The notes under the pieces: model-generated
Seen by the model: the letters and a program-made list of their open reading frames with translations, nothing else
Database searches by the model: none
What the model was told of the DNA's origin: nothing
Made by a program: the position numbers and the translations under genes
In this document: positions 11,226-21,056 of the stretch, in pieces
Layout of the letters: each line of letters begins with the position of its first letter
How positions within the stretch are numbered: the stretch's first letter is position 1
Origin: Isoetes taiwanensis
Lineage: Eukaryota > Streptophyta > Lycopodiopsida > Isoetales > Isoetaceae
Direction: 5' to 3'
DNA: 64,000 bases
Assembly (NCBI GenBank): GCA_021234155.1
Contig: JAJEKV010000015.1
Location: forward strand, 1,274,852 to 1,338,851

Positions 11226-11734
11226 GACTCCAACTCTAGTGCATTCAGCACAAATTCTCCACATGGATTTGATAGCAGCATTTCTTCTTCAATGAAATTC
11301 ATGCTTTCAAATTCTCCTAACTTATTGTACAATGTTACCTTTTTTTTTCCATTTGAAATAGTGCATTCTCCTTTTGACCACACAGGCCTAGCATCAACTG
11401 TAGAAAGCCACTTTCTGCCCAAAAGTAAGTCATATATATCTGATTTGTCTTCTATTCCTTCAAAAGCAACCACAACAAAGTTAGCTGCAACCATTATTCC
11501 TTCAACATCAATAGGCATGTTGCTAACTATTCCAACTGGATTGATTTTTGTGTTAAAGAAAGATTTCAAGATCATTGGAGCCTTCTTGTCTATTTCTAGA
11601 CCGCATAGCCTCATAACATGGTGTGGCATTACATTCAGGGGTGATCCTCCATCTAGCAGAACCTTGGTTGTTATTTCTTCCCATTTTGGCAACACAGTGA
11701 AAGCTCCGGGATCATAATCATCCCGGGTGAGCAT
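11226..11734 (-). pseudogene. Retroelement aspartic protease
   Basis: The domain has the active-site stretch VLLDGGSPLNVMPHHVM, a middle block around INPVGIVSNMPIDVEG, and the C-terminal YDLLLGRKWLSTVDA. The active site reads DGG where many families have DSG or DTG; DGG variants are, from general knowledge, also found in plant gypsy elements. It follows the zinc-knuckle part of gag in a different frame (shift near 11750-11785), and its 3' end is cut by the MITE. It would process the Gag-Pol precursor. Confidence 0.8.
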
Positions 11735-11754
11735 GTGCTCCTCAATGTGGTTTG

Positions 11755-12255
11755 TTAGGGCAAACTCATCTTCCTTAGTCGGTTGAGAACTTTTTTCGTA
11801 GAAGGGGCTATCTTGAGCAAGGTCAGCAGATCTACACAGATTTTTGAATTCTTTAACAAATATTCAAAGTCCTCACACTCTTTTTCTTTCTTGACAAATT
11901 TCGAAAGGAGGAGGAGGAGGAGGCGACCACCTGCTTGGTCAGCATCCCTATGTTTCAAGATGTCAGCTTCCTCATGTGTTGATTCTCTCTCTTTGGCATT
12001 ATTCATTCTTCTGGTGTGAACAGCCATTATCTCCTCTTGTTCCTCAATTTCCTGCACAAACCTTATAGATGCATTTGGTTCATTAATTTTAGACTTTTCT
12101 TGTCTGGCAAAATACTCTTTAACACTGCATCTATCCTCATAATGTCCCAAAACCTTACAAAATGCACACACAGGGCATTCTTTACCAAAATGTCCTCTTT
12201 TTCCACACTTTGTGCATGGCCTATACCAGCAGTAGTCAGAAGGCAATGCACACAT
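11755..12255 (-). pseudogene. Gag nucleocapsid part with two CCHC zinc knuckles
   Basis: Residues 14-27 (CTKCGKRGHFGKEC) and 30-43 (CAFCKVLGHYEDRC) are two consecutive CX2CX4HX4C knuckles, which bind the element's RNA. Further on is an acidic segment (EIEEQEEI), a lysine/glutamate-rich part and ICVDLLTLLKIAP, which corresponds to the conserved LLxALxxxP segment just ahead of the protease in Tat/Athila-type polyproteins. The frame differs from the capsid part upstream and the protease downstream. Confidence 0.85.
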
Positions 12256-12587
12256 GGAGGGTAAGTTTTCTTTTCAAATTTTGAGCTTTTCAGCTCTTGG
12301 AGTTGTTTGGTTACCTCAACCAGTGCCTCAGACACCTTGGTAATCTCTGCTCTTACATCCGGCCGCCGAGCCTCATCATCTTCCATCTTTACCTTCTTCT
12401 TCTCCTTTTGGACAGCATAAACAGGTACAGGTGCTGCTCCCATATACTCTTGCTCATAATCTGGAAAAAAAGGATCACTTGGTGAGTGCACATCATCTGG
12501 TAAGTAAGATATCATATCTGCAATTTCAGTGGCTTTGGTGAAAGCCTTGTGTATTGTGTCAAATCCCTCTTGTTTTTGGATCTTCAA
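12256..12587 (-). pseudogene. Gag linker region
   Basis: The open frame continues from the capsid domain in a shifted frame with FTKATEIADMISYLPDD, an acidic and proline-containing segment, and a lysine-rich predicted helical stretch (KVSEALVEVTKQLQELK) leading to the zinc knuckles. I recognise no separate domain. Confidence 0.6.
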
Positions 12588-13143
12588 TAGCTTTCTGTAT
12601 CCTCCTCGTCTGCTTTAATCCCCTGATAAAAGAAGCCACTAGATGCAAGGTATGGTTAGGAACATGATTGACTTGGCATTTGACAAGATAGAGATTGAAT
12701 CTTTCAACATATTGGTGCACACTTTCACCATGCTTAATGCGAAAAGTTTGTAACTCAAAAATTAGATCTTGGGGGTCCAAGAGCCTTCCAAAACGTGCCA
12801 AAAACTTTTTAACTAGTTCTTCCCAAGAATTGGTGCCTAAACTTATAACATACTCTAACCAAGCCCTGACTTCATCATTCTTGAAACATTTTTTAAGCTC
12901 GGAGAACTTACCCCGTACTTTTTTGTAACCATATTCTTGGTAGTACTCTTCAAAAGTCTTGAGGAAATTGTTGGCATTCATGCTCGGATCAAAAGTAGGG
13001 ACTGGAATAGGCACGTTTAGCTCAAAGTGTTGACAAGGCATACCTGCATTTGCTTGTATAGTGACAGTAGGTCCTGCAGCAGCTTCATGGTTATCTTGTG
13101 CTTCAGTAGGCTCAGATGCCTCATTAGTTCTTCTGGGTGCCAT
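12559..13143 (-). pseudogene. Gag capsid (retrotrans_gag-like) domain
   Basis: The frame opens with ATG at 13143, 22 bases downstream of the PBS on this strand, and reads 194 residues. A low-complexity N-terminus (Ala/Glu/Thr) is followed by the capsid signature: FLKTFEEYYQEYG, ELKKCFKNDEVRAWLEY, NSWEELVKKFLARFG and KHGESVHQYVERFNLYL, matching the usual W-x-x-F-x-x-x-F and G-E-S-V-x-x-Y-x-x-R-F pattern. The start is supported by its position just after the PBS. The protein ends at a stop about where a one-base shift leads into the next gag segment. Confidence 0.85.
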
Positions 13144-13165
13144 GAGTTCAGATTCCAGGAAAATA

Positions 13166-13183
13166 ATCTCGGTAGGACCTCCA
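13166..13183 (-). promoter_or_regulatory. Primer-binding site, tRNA-Gln type
   Basis: On the minus strand the 18 bases start TGGAGGTCC three bases after the LTR ends in CA. Their complement, ATCTCGGTAGGACCTCCA, looks like the 3' end (T-stem, acceptor stem, CCA) of plant nuclear tRNA-Gln, from memory of that tRNA. Reverse transcription would be primed here. Confidence 0.75.
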
Positions 13184-13186
13184 AAA

Positions 13187-13777
13187 TGTTGAAGGTGTTC
13201 CTGGCAAAACCTTCAACCTCAGTGGTTTAGAACCTCCAGGTTGCTTGAGGCAACCACTCTGAGTGCAAAGATTCCAGAAATAGTGCACGAAAGTTAACTG
13301 GGAGTATGTTTCCCTGAAGGCCAAAAAATCTGCTCCACAAAATAACTTGCAGAATATGATCTATGAAGCTATGGATAAGGGTGTCTCTCCTCAAGATGCT
13401 CAACACTTGATACTAACAGACTGCAAAAGCTCAGTGAGGTCTGACAAGGTTAGATAGGCCGAAATTTGATCACTGACCCAGTCAATTTTTGGTCAATAAC
13501 CCTGGCAGAGAGCCAAAATTTGAAACTCGATGTTGACAAGGAATTTTCTGGAGTTTCCAATTCTATTCTGCTCAAATTTGCCTGCACAATAAGGGCCAAA
13601 TCTTCCTTTTGTCAAAAGGGAACCTAATTTTTTTCTTTTGAAGATTTTCTGCCTAGAACTGCAAGGAATGAACAATATTGAAAGAAAATGCTTTCTAGTG
13701 AAGGGTTGCACGCGTGTCTAGCATTGCCTTGCTCAACATATCTAGCTTGGCAAGATTGGTGCTCAGATGATTGCTCC
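13187..13777 (-). repeat. 5' LTR remnant of the Tat-like element
   Basis: Matches 8945-9524 closely, then similarity stops abruptly inside GATTGCTC at 13777. The missing part must have been lost or displaced. Compared with the 3' LTR, many small differences fall on CAG or CTG in this copy. Confidence 0.8.
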
Positions 13778-14572
13778 AGAACAGCAAGGCTCTGCCAATG
13801 GTCTCAAAATGTGAACATTATACCTTGGGTACCATGTTTCATGGGCAGAAGACCAGCCCTTCTCCAAGAAGAGCCAAAAGAGCTCATGTCTAGTACGTTC
13901 GTAGTCAATTGGCCTAGGTGGTGGCTGCGGGATATTACTTGGTCATCATGTTACCTTGTTGCCGCTTGCTCTTCTTGTGATAGAGGTCATTTCACTCTTT
14001 TGTTTGCTTTATCACAATCTTACTTTTTCTAGCAATCGATCGACATATGCCTAATCACCAGTGGCAGCTTTGTATTATGTAGTGGATGGAACATGTTGAT
14101 CCTAAACCTTACGTGGATCAAACCTTAGTGGATTTTATGGTTAGAACCTTCACATTAGGATCCCTAAAGCAAAATGACAGCTTGCATTCATATCTCAATA
14201 TCTCTTGACTAGTCGCTATTTCTACACGATCGCGCTGCCGGGATGCTTTTACGCGGTTTGATGAGCTCTCTCGAACGATCTTCAATATTTTTTTAGACCT
14301 TATATATCTTGGAAGTAGGGTACTTCAACATATATAGGATTCAACGATCGGATAGGAGAACCGAGCCGGAGGGTGGGCATTAGCTTAGGACCCCTTGGAC
14401 GACGGTTGCCAAAAAAGGTCGTCTTTGAAAAACAACCATTACTAGCCTTTTTAACTTGGCCTCATTTCCTTATGCTAATGACATTTTGACACATCGCAAG
14501 TAATGACAATCAGTAGTAAGTCATGTGGATAAGTGTGGCATGGTGATATAGTTGTGTTGCAATATTAGCTAT
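13778..14572. other. Unidentified sequence beyond truncated LTR
   Basis: No coding or RNA gene recognised. A short part near 14150-14180 (TAGGATCCCTAAAGCAAAATGA) resembles 21590-21610, so the stretch is probably another repeat relic. Confidence 0.3.
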
Positions 14573-14945
14573 AAAAAAAAAACTCACACCGGTTCCAAAA
14601 CCATACTTCCTTAACAAACAACCATTTAGAAACTACACCTACTTATAAAAACCACGCCTCAAAAACCATATACTTTCCTTAAAAATAGCTACTTAAAAAC
14701 TACATCCGCTTATTATTCACATCTCAAAAAATCATACTTCCTTAAAAAAACACAAGCATTTAGAAATTACGTGATAGTTATAAATCACAACTCAAAAAAA
14801 CTATACTTTTACTAAGAAATAGCTACTTGAAAACTAATTAGTTGTAAACCACACCACTTTAGAAAACCATACTTCCTTAAAATATAGCCACTTAGAAATT
14901 AAATCTATTTATAAACTACACCTAAAAAAAAAAACCATACTTCCA
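14573..14945 (-). repeat. Reverse-oriented copy of the GT/AT-rich minisatellite
   Basis: The blocks AACCATACTTCCTTAA, AAATAGCTACTTAAAAACTAC and TTATAAACTACACC are reverse complements of the units at 2745-4027. About five units are present. Confidence 0.8.
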
Positions 14946-14949
14946 TGCT

Positions 14950-15690
14950 TGAATAGAAGTTTGAGATTTTGAAGCAAAGTTGAGAAATTTTTACTTTCTC
15001 CACTTTTATCCTATGCCTAAGACTATAGAGCTTGGAATTGCTTACAAAAATATCTTGTATGATGATCTTGTACCAATGAAAATTTGAACTTGGTAAGAGG
15101 TAGTTTGTGCATTTGCATTCAAAAGTGCTAGAACAAGGTAACATCAAAGTTTTAGTGAAAGTAATGTTGAAATATAGCCCCACTAGACTAGTTTATAATG
15201 CAATCCCGAAAGTGTTTATAAGTCTCCTGAGAATATCAAGCCACAAAAAATTTAAAAATTGCAAAAGTTAGTCATTAGTGCTTTGTTGGTTATTAATTTT
15301 GCAACTTAGAAAGAGTTACTTGCACAAAGTACCGAGGCCGGGTCCAACATATAGTTTATATTTTATTCCAAATGAAACATTAAAAAATTGTCATAAAAAA
15401 GAAAAAACATAAAAAGTCTTGACTTTCAAGTTGCATTGCCTTAGTGAGAATCGGCAAACAAAAATTCAAAAACCAAGCATAAATTGCATGATTTTGTTGA
15501 AAGCAATTGTTGCACCTTGCTTGTAGGTGTGTCGAGATATAATCAGTGTCAAGAAGTGAAAAAAGTTGTCATTTCTTCATTTGAAAAACCAACTTGTTGT
15601 TTCTTGCTCACATTTCAATCGCCAAAATTTCGATCCACTTTGAACTCAGTTTTCCATCATTCCGGTTCCAAATCAAGCCAATTTTTTTGT
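14950..15690 (-). repeat. Left arm of a dispersed inverted repeat
   Basis: From about 14990 to 15470 the sequence is the reverse complement of about 22120-22600, including blocks such as GAACAAGGTAACATCAAAG and GTCATTAGTGCTTTG. Differences are scattered. The two arms lie about 6.6 kb apart and both look like internal parts of the LTR family that ends in TGTTGAAGG. Confidence 0.75.
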
Positions 15691-15810
15691 TTTTGAGGGA
15701 ATGAAGCTTTTAATCATTAATTATAGAGAATAAGTACAGAAATAGATAATTGCATGACAAAATAGTCAGCAATCCTGCTTTGAAGGCTTGAAGAGCAAGG
15801 TGAGGACAAT

Positions 15811-16895
15811 TGATTCAGTCACACAAATGAGGCAAAAGAAGAATCAAGCAAAAGAGAGAAGACCCCTTGAAGATTTCTTTGGTATGTGATCATTTGAGTT
15901 CTTGGCATTATTGCACATTTTGATTCCCATTCCACATCTCCCTTGCCTTCTACCACCATGAAATGCCCATGAGATCTTGAATTCCATGCTTACACCTCAT
16001 TTCCAAGTCAAATTTGGCCTTGAAGATTTTTTTCTAGTCAAAACTACACTTTCATGAGTCATTCACATGCCATATACTTACCATACCATTTCTACATCAT
16101 TCAAAGCTCTAAACTTCACTTGACTTGATCATTCATGTGGTCAAAGCTCAACATTCCCTCCCCTCAAAGTCAAAGAGGAGAGAGAATCATAAAATCCCTA
16201 AGGGAAACATTCAAAAATCAAATTTGCCTAGAAAATGCCAATATTATGCATTTATACCAAGGTTGACCCATGAAAACACATTTGAGATGCCAAGTCATCA
16301 CATATGTCACCCTTCTTGCCATGTCATATCATGTACTTGTCACCATATTGATTCAGTCACACAAATGAGGCAAAAAGGAGAATCAAGCAAAAGAGAGAAG
16401 ATCCCTTGAAGATTTCTTGGTATGTGATCATTTGAGTTCTTGGCATTATTGCACATTTTGATTCCCATTCCACATCTCCCTTGCCTTCTACCACCATGAA
16501 ATGCCCATGAGATCTTGAATTCCATGCTTACACCTCATTTCCAAGTCAAATTTGGCCTTGAAGATTTTTTTCTAGTCAAAACTACACTTTCATGAGTCAT
16601 TCACATGCCATATACTTACCATACCATTTCTACATCATTCAAAGCTCTAAACTTCACTTGACTTGTTCATTCATGTGGTCAAAGCTCAACATTCCCTTCC
16701 CTCAAAGTCAAAGAGGAGAGAGAATCATAAAATCCCTAAGGGAAACATTCAAAAATCAAATTTGCCTAGAAAAATGCCAATATTATGCATTTATACAAAA
16801 GTTGACCCATGAAAACACATTTGAGATGCCAAATCATCACATATGTCACCCTTCTTGCCATTCATGTCATGTACTTGTCACCATGTTCATACTCC
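15811..16895 (+). repeat. Tandem duplication, 538-bp period, two copies
   Basis: The segment starting TGATTCAGTCACACAAATG at 15811 recurs at 16349 nearly unchanged through the TCAAAGAGGAGAGAGAATC and CAAATTTGCCTAG blocks, ending near GTACTTGTCACCATG. It lies upstream of an LTR-type promoter and may be a duplicated U3 enhancer region. Confidence 0.85.
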
Positions 16896-17422
16896 AATAT
16901 TTTGCAAAAGCCTTCAAGTTGCATCCATTAGATGACACATCACCATCCACATGTCACACACATCATGTCCACTTCACTCAAGTTTTGAGTAGAAAAATAT
17001 TCTAAGCTAAGTTGATTGACACGCCACCATCCTTGTTTGCCATGTCACCCCTACCTTGCCATGTCATTGTTCTCACATGCCACATCACCTCCTTTTGAGC
17101 TATTTTTTTAAGCCAAATTCGAAAATGCCCATTTGCAAAAAAAAAAGATTCCGTATCTTCTAGAGCATGAGAAAAGATTCTCATTGAAAAAAAAGAAAAT
17201 TGAAAAATTCATTTGTTTTGGCCATTAAACTTGCTTCCTTGGGAATCGTGCCATAGTCTATGGGAGAAAAAATAAATTCCTATCTAGCCCCCACCACCCA
17301 AAGCCTATTTTTCTCCCCGCCAATCTCCGCGATGCCACGTGGAAGATCCGGGCAGGGGCTTGGAGGTACCAAATCCCACGTGGATATTGCACGAATGGTT
17401 ATAAATGAGAAATTTGTTAGTC

Positions 17423-17430
17423 TTTATATA
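17423..17430 (+). promoter_or_regulatory. Possible TATA box of the LTR
   Basis: TTTATATA stands about 45 bases downstream of a CCCACGTGG palindrome (a G-box type motif). The same arrangement, CCCACGTG-like element then an A/T-rich box, is seen in related LTRs near 41615-41665 and 52705-52760. Confidence 0.4.
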
Positions 17431-18739
17431 GCTTGATCTACCAAATCTAAATTGGCCCTGGGGATATATCATCGAAAATTTCTAAGAACTCTAAACCTGT
17501 GAATGCCAAGGTCCCACGATTCGACCAAACTAACCGGGTGCAATCATATTCCAAACCCGCCGAATAACCTTGTTTAATGCCAAGAATGCATCGTAGAAAT
17601 AAAAGGAGAGGGAATTAAATGGAATTGATCAAGAATGCAAATGTAATCAGGGAATTACAAAAAGGGTTTTTTGTGCGTAAGAAAAATTCGAGGGCTTTGA
17701 GGTGAATAAGCATTGTTTACCTTGAAGAAGGATCGGCTTGCTTTGATTGAAGCTTGATTCTCGACCTCCATACTTGATTTTCAAATTGAATTATTGACTA
17801 ATTCATCCGATTATTTGAATGTTTACCTATTTGATCCCTGCACCCAAGACTCTCGAGCTTGGGATTCATGTTATTTGCCTATGTGTACCCGATTTAATTG
17901 AAAATCCGACCCTTGTTGTTGAGTTTCCAAAGGTTCTATATTACCCTATTGGCAAAAAAACGCCTCGCCAAAGATTGTTTACCTTATGCATTGCATCCCG
18001 AGAGTTATGACATTATTGGTTGGTATTTAAGCATGCACAATACAAGTGTTGTCCAACTCTCTCGATTGCCCGAACCATCAAGATAAGGAAGTGCATTCTT
18101 ATTACAACTCATTGAAGTAGAGACCTACATTCAAATATGTAGCAATGCATAAAGACTCTCAAAGTCTTTAGGACCTTTTCTCATGCATGGTTGTTGCTCA
18201 TAGAACCACATTTGCCTACACTCTCTCGTGAAGGATAGATCTCGCTTCCTACCTCTGTTCTTGATTTGCAAAAATACCCTAAGAAAATTTCAAAAATAGA
18301 AAATCTTGATTTCCATTAGCAAAGACCATCAAGGCCCATTGAGTGCGCATTTTTTCAGAATAGGCAAAGGTGTTAGATCTCAAAAGAAGCACCAAAGATC
18401 GAAGTTCTAAAATCGAGCTCTCTGCAGGATATTGACCAAAAATTGACTTGGTCGAATGTCTTTTTTATCTATCTAGCCTTATCAAATCCCATCAGACTTC
18501 TGCAATGTGATAGATGTAGCTTTTGGGCAGCCATGTACACAAGAAACAGAATCAAAATTCATTTGGTGTGTATTTGGCAACCATTTTTCTGAGACAGACT
18601 TTTTGCTCTTCAGGGAAAGCTGTGCCAGAAAATTGTTGGAACATTTTTCTTGGAACTTTGGCACTCAGAGTGGTTGCCTTAAGCAACCTGGAGGTTCTGA
18701 ACCACTGAGGTTGTGGGTTTTTCCAGGAACACCAAAAAC

Positions 18740-18900
18740 ACACATGATGCTCTTGTTGAAATATATTTCTAAGAGAATTATTAGTTCCACTAACTTTAAA
18801 ATGTCCAAATGTAGAAGTATTTGGACTAAAAAACAAGGTTTCAGCAAGTATATTAATATAGTGAAGAGTAAGTACAGAAAGTTGAGAAATGCATGAGATA
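18740..18900 (-). repeat. Reverse fragment of the 325-bp repeat family
   Basis: In reverse complement the blocks GTGGAACTAATAATTCTCTT and AATATATTTCAACAAG match the units at 45440-45490 and 8680-8770. Confidence 0.6.
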
Positions 18901-18959
18901 TAGGTACGCATTCTCTAGTCCAAAATATATAACCAAAAATGTGGTTCTGAAATATCCCA

Positions 18960-20450
18960 TAAAGATCAAAGTTTTATCATTTTCGACCTAATCCCCTTGT
19001 TGTTGAGCGTAAAGCACAATAGAGGCAGCTTGCAAGTCCGAATTTGGACGGGTTGAAACGACCGCAGATGATCCAAGGCTTCACATATCGATTCTTCAGA
19101 ATCAAGATTTTGGATGCGTGAACAAATACATCGGCATTGGTCTCCATGATATTCTCGAAGTTGGCACCAAATTGATCCAGCCACATCGAAGTTAACCATA
19201 AGGTTGATTCGATCCCATTTCAAACTTCTTCCTCCCCACCGTAATATTGCCCAAAAATCCAAATGTAAGAAATAAGTAAGTTAATGAAATACCTCATTAA
19301 TCCATTTGATATCATATTTGACCGCTCGATCACGTTCTAGGCCAAACAATCTCCTCATCAAAGATGAGAGCATTTCTTGCTTTTCTTAATATTTTTGGAT
19401 GTTTGAACCCACCAATCCATCCAACCAAACTGATTCTTAGGCTTAGGAATTCCGCCATAAATTTGCTCAAAATCACTAAGAAAACTATCATGCCGAGAAT
19501 GGACACATTCATCTTAAAAAGGAGTTCCTCCTAATGCTATTGGGATTACCATCCATATTGTTAAAAGTACATTCCCCATCAATAGAATTTAGAAGAGCAC
19601 TTTTAAAGGAGGGGAGCGCACTATTTATCCTTCTGGTCAGATTTGCCCAAGGTCGGAATTTTGTTTTTGAGTTTAGTGTCGAGATCTTTGTTGACCGCTT
19701 GTCCGATGGAGGTTGACTATCTTCGAAAGCTTGGGTGAACATTGAGCAGCCTCTGGGATTGAAATAACCATTGGAATCACATATAGAGCATTCTTTTTAG
19801 GAACTATATCATGATCCACTTCAATATTTCTCAGCTCGGCAGCAGCAACAAAGGAGAGATCATCCTTGAATTTTTCCTTGAATCTAATGGTCTCGTGGTC
19901 ATCCGCACCTTCCCAAACTTCGACCAGATTTAAAAGAGGCCACGTAATTCCAACCCAAGAGTTCAAGTTCTTCAAATGGTCTTTAGTTGATTGGAGCAAC
20001 TCGACATGCTTTTCTTGAAAGCTTGGTTTTTCGATCAGCAGCTAGCCATCTTTAGAGTGTCCCGACTTGATCCGAATCATTTGATAGAGAAGAAGATCAA
20101 GTTCTTGAAGCTTTTTGATCATATTCCAAACTAGATCTCATCATTGGCTTTTCCTTCCGCATATTGATTTTCCAAAATTTTATAATTTCTTCTTGGCATG
20201 CAACAATGAGCCCTTCTTTTTTTAATTCCCATACATTCGACAAAGCTTTTTGTTGCTCTCTCGATAATGTTGAAGGAGACCGAGTTGTCTCATTTTTCCA
20301 TCCATGGTCGCCATCCTTCTCCATTTTAAGGATGATCTTCCAATCCTACTTTCTTGATCAATAGTTTTATGGTCATCCATATCTTCCCAACGGCTCAAGG
20401 GAAGATTCACCCTTAAATGTAGTTTTTCTAGGCCTCATCTTGAAGAACAG
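18960..20450 (-). pseudogene. Degenerate coding-like region, unidentified
   Basis: Reading leftwards, open segments in all three frames follow each other: 20324-20097, 19999-19673, 19742-19509 and 19262-18966. Composition is protein-like (charged, few runs), for example NSWVGITWPLLNLVEVWEG and FRPWANLTRRINSALPSFK. WEGADDHETI near 19900 and WEDMDDHKTI near 20380 are similar to each other, suggesting a repeated module or a duplication. The Trp-rich segments recall LINE ORF1 proteins, but I cannot assign the family. A frameshifted retroelement gene is the most likely reading. Confidence 0.3.
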
Positions 20451-20600
20451 AGTTCTTGACAGAATGAAGGCCGAGAATACAAGAGGAACAAAGTAATTCT
20501 TTTGTAGGAACTCGTTTGTAGGAACAGAGTTCTTGACAGAATGAAGGCCGAGAATATAGAGCAAGTAATTCCTTCCTCGAAGATCGAAATTAAAGAATCC
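20446..20600. repeat. 77-bp tandem duplication
   Basis: AACAGAGTTCTTGACAGAAT and the following GAAGGCCGAGAATA occur at 20446 and again at 20523. Confidence 0.8.
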
Positions 20601-21056
20601 CCGACTTCCCTTCAAGATCAAAAATTAAAGAATCCTACCGGCCCTGGGTCGGTCCGATGATTAAAGTAGCTTGAGGTGACGCACAGCTTGAGGTGACAGA
20701 GTAAAGTTGGATGAGGCTCTAATAGCCCCCGCCCCTCGCCCGAGGCACCATTTCATTTCATAATAATGTTCTCTAGGTAATCAAGAAAAAAAAAAAAATA
20801 AGTGTTTTAAGAAGGGAACTAAGTATAGAATCAGAGTGTAATGGAATTCATATTCTAAAATCGGTCTATCGAGCAATGGATTTTGCTCAAACCTTAACTT
20901 TGGTTTGAATGCATACTTCCATTTATGTGATAAGATATTGAAAAGGTAAAATGTCAAACAAAGGGTGGATATGCATTTGATCGAGGATTGGTGCAAATTT
21001 TACCGACGAATCTTGAGGAATCTAAGGGGGAGATTAGGGAATCTAGGGGGATCTTT
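20601..21056. other. No recognisable gene
   Basis: Contains a short GC-rich patch near 20640-20750 with two copies of AGCTTGAGGTGAC, then A/T-rich DNA with a poly(A) run near 20786. No coding motif seen. Confidence 0.3.

Larger units (their letters stand above)
8945..13777 (-). mobile_element. Non-autonomous Tat-like Ty3/gypsy LTR retrotransposon
   Basis: A reverse-oriented element with a 3' LTR (8945-10407), aRNH, protease, gag and PBS in order, and a 5' LTR remnant (13187-13777). The LTRs match over about 590 bases. Reverse transcriptase, the first RNase H and integrase are not seen: protease sequence is separated from aRNH only by a small MITE, and the reading frames on either side of that MITE agree. 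Such an element could move only with proteins supplied by a relative. Several frameshifts are present, though some may be sequence errors. Confidence 0.8.
15811..18733 (+). mobile_element. Plus-oriented LTR copy without internal domain
   Basis: Reverse complement of the 3' LTR at 8945-10407, in matching order: CATGTCACACACATCATG near 16950, the GGTACC / CCACGTGG segment near 17330-17390, GGATATTGACCAAAAATTGACTTGG near 18430, and the terminal GGTTGCCTTAAGCAACC ... CCAGGAACACC at 18672-18733. It is longer than the reference LTR because of the 538-bp duplication and an extra 300-400 bases downstream of the promoter. No gag or pol adjoins it, so it is probably a solo LTR; exact ends are not fixed. 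Confidence 0.6.

Noticed and set aside
18507-18911. Overlapping open frames on both strands
   Set aside because: They lie in the terminal part of an LTR copy and a repeat fragment; no motif and no support in related copies.
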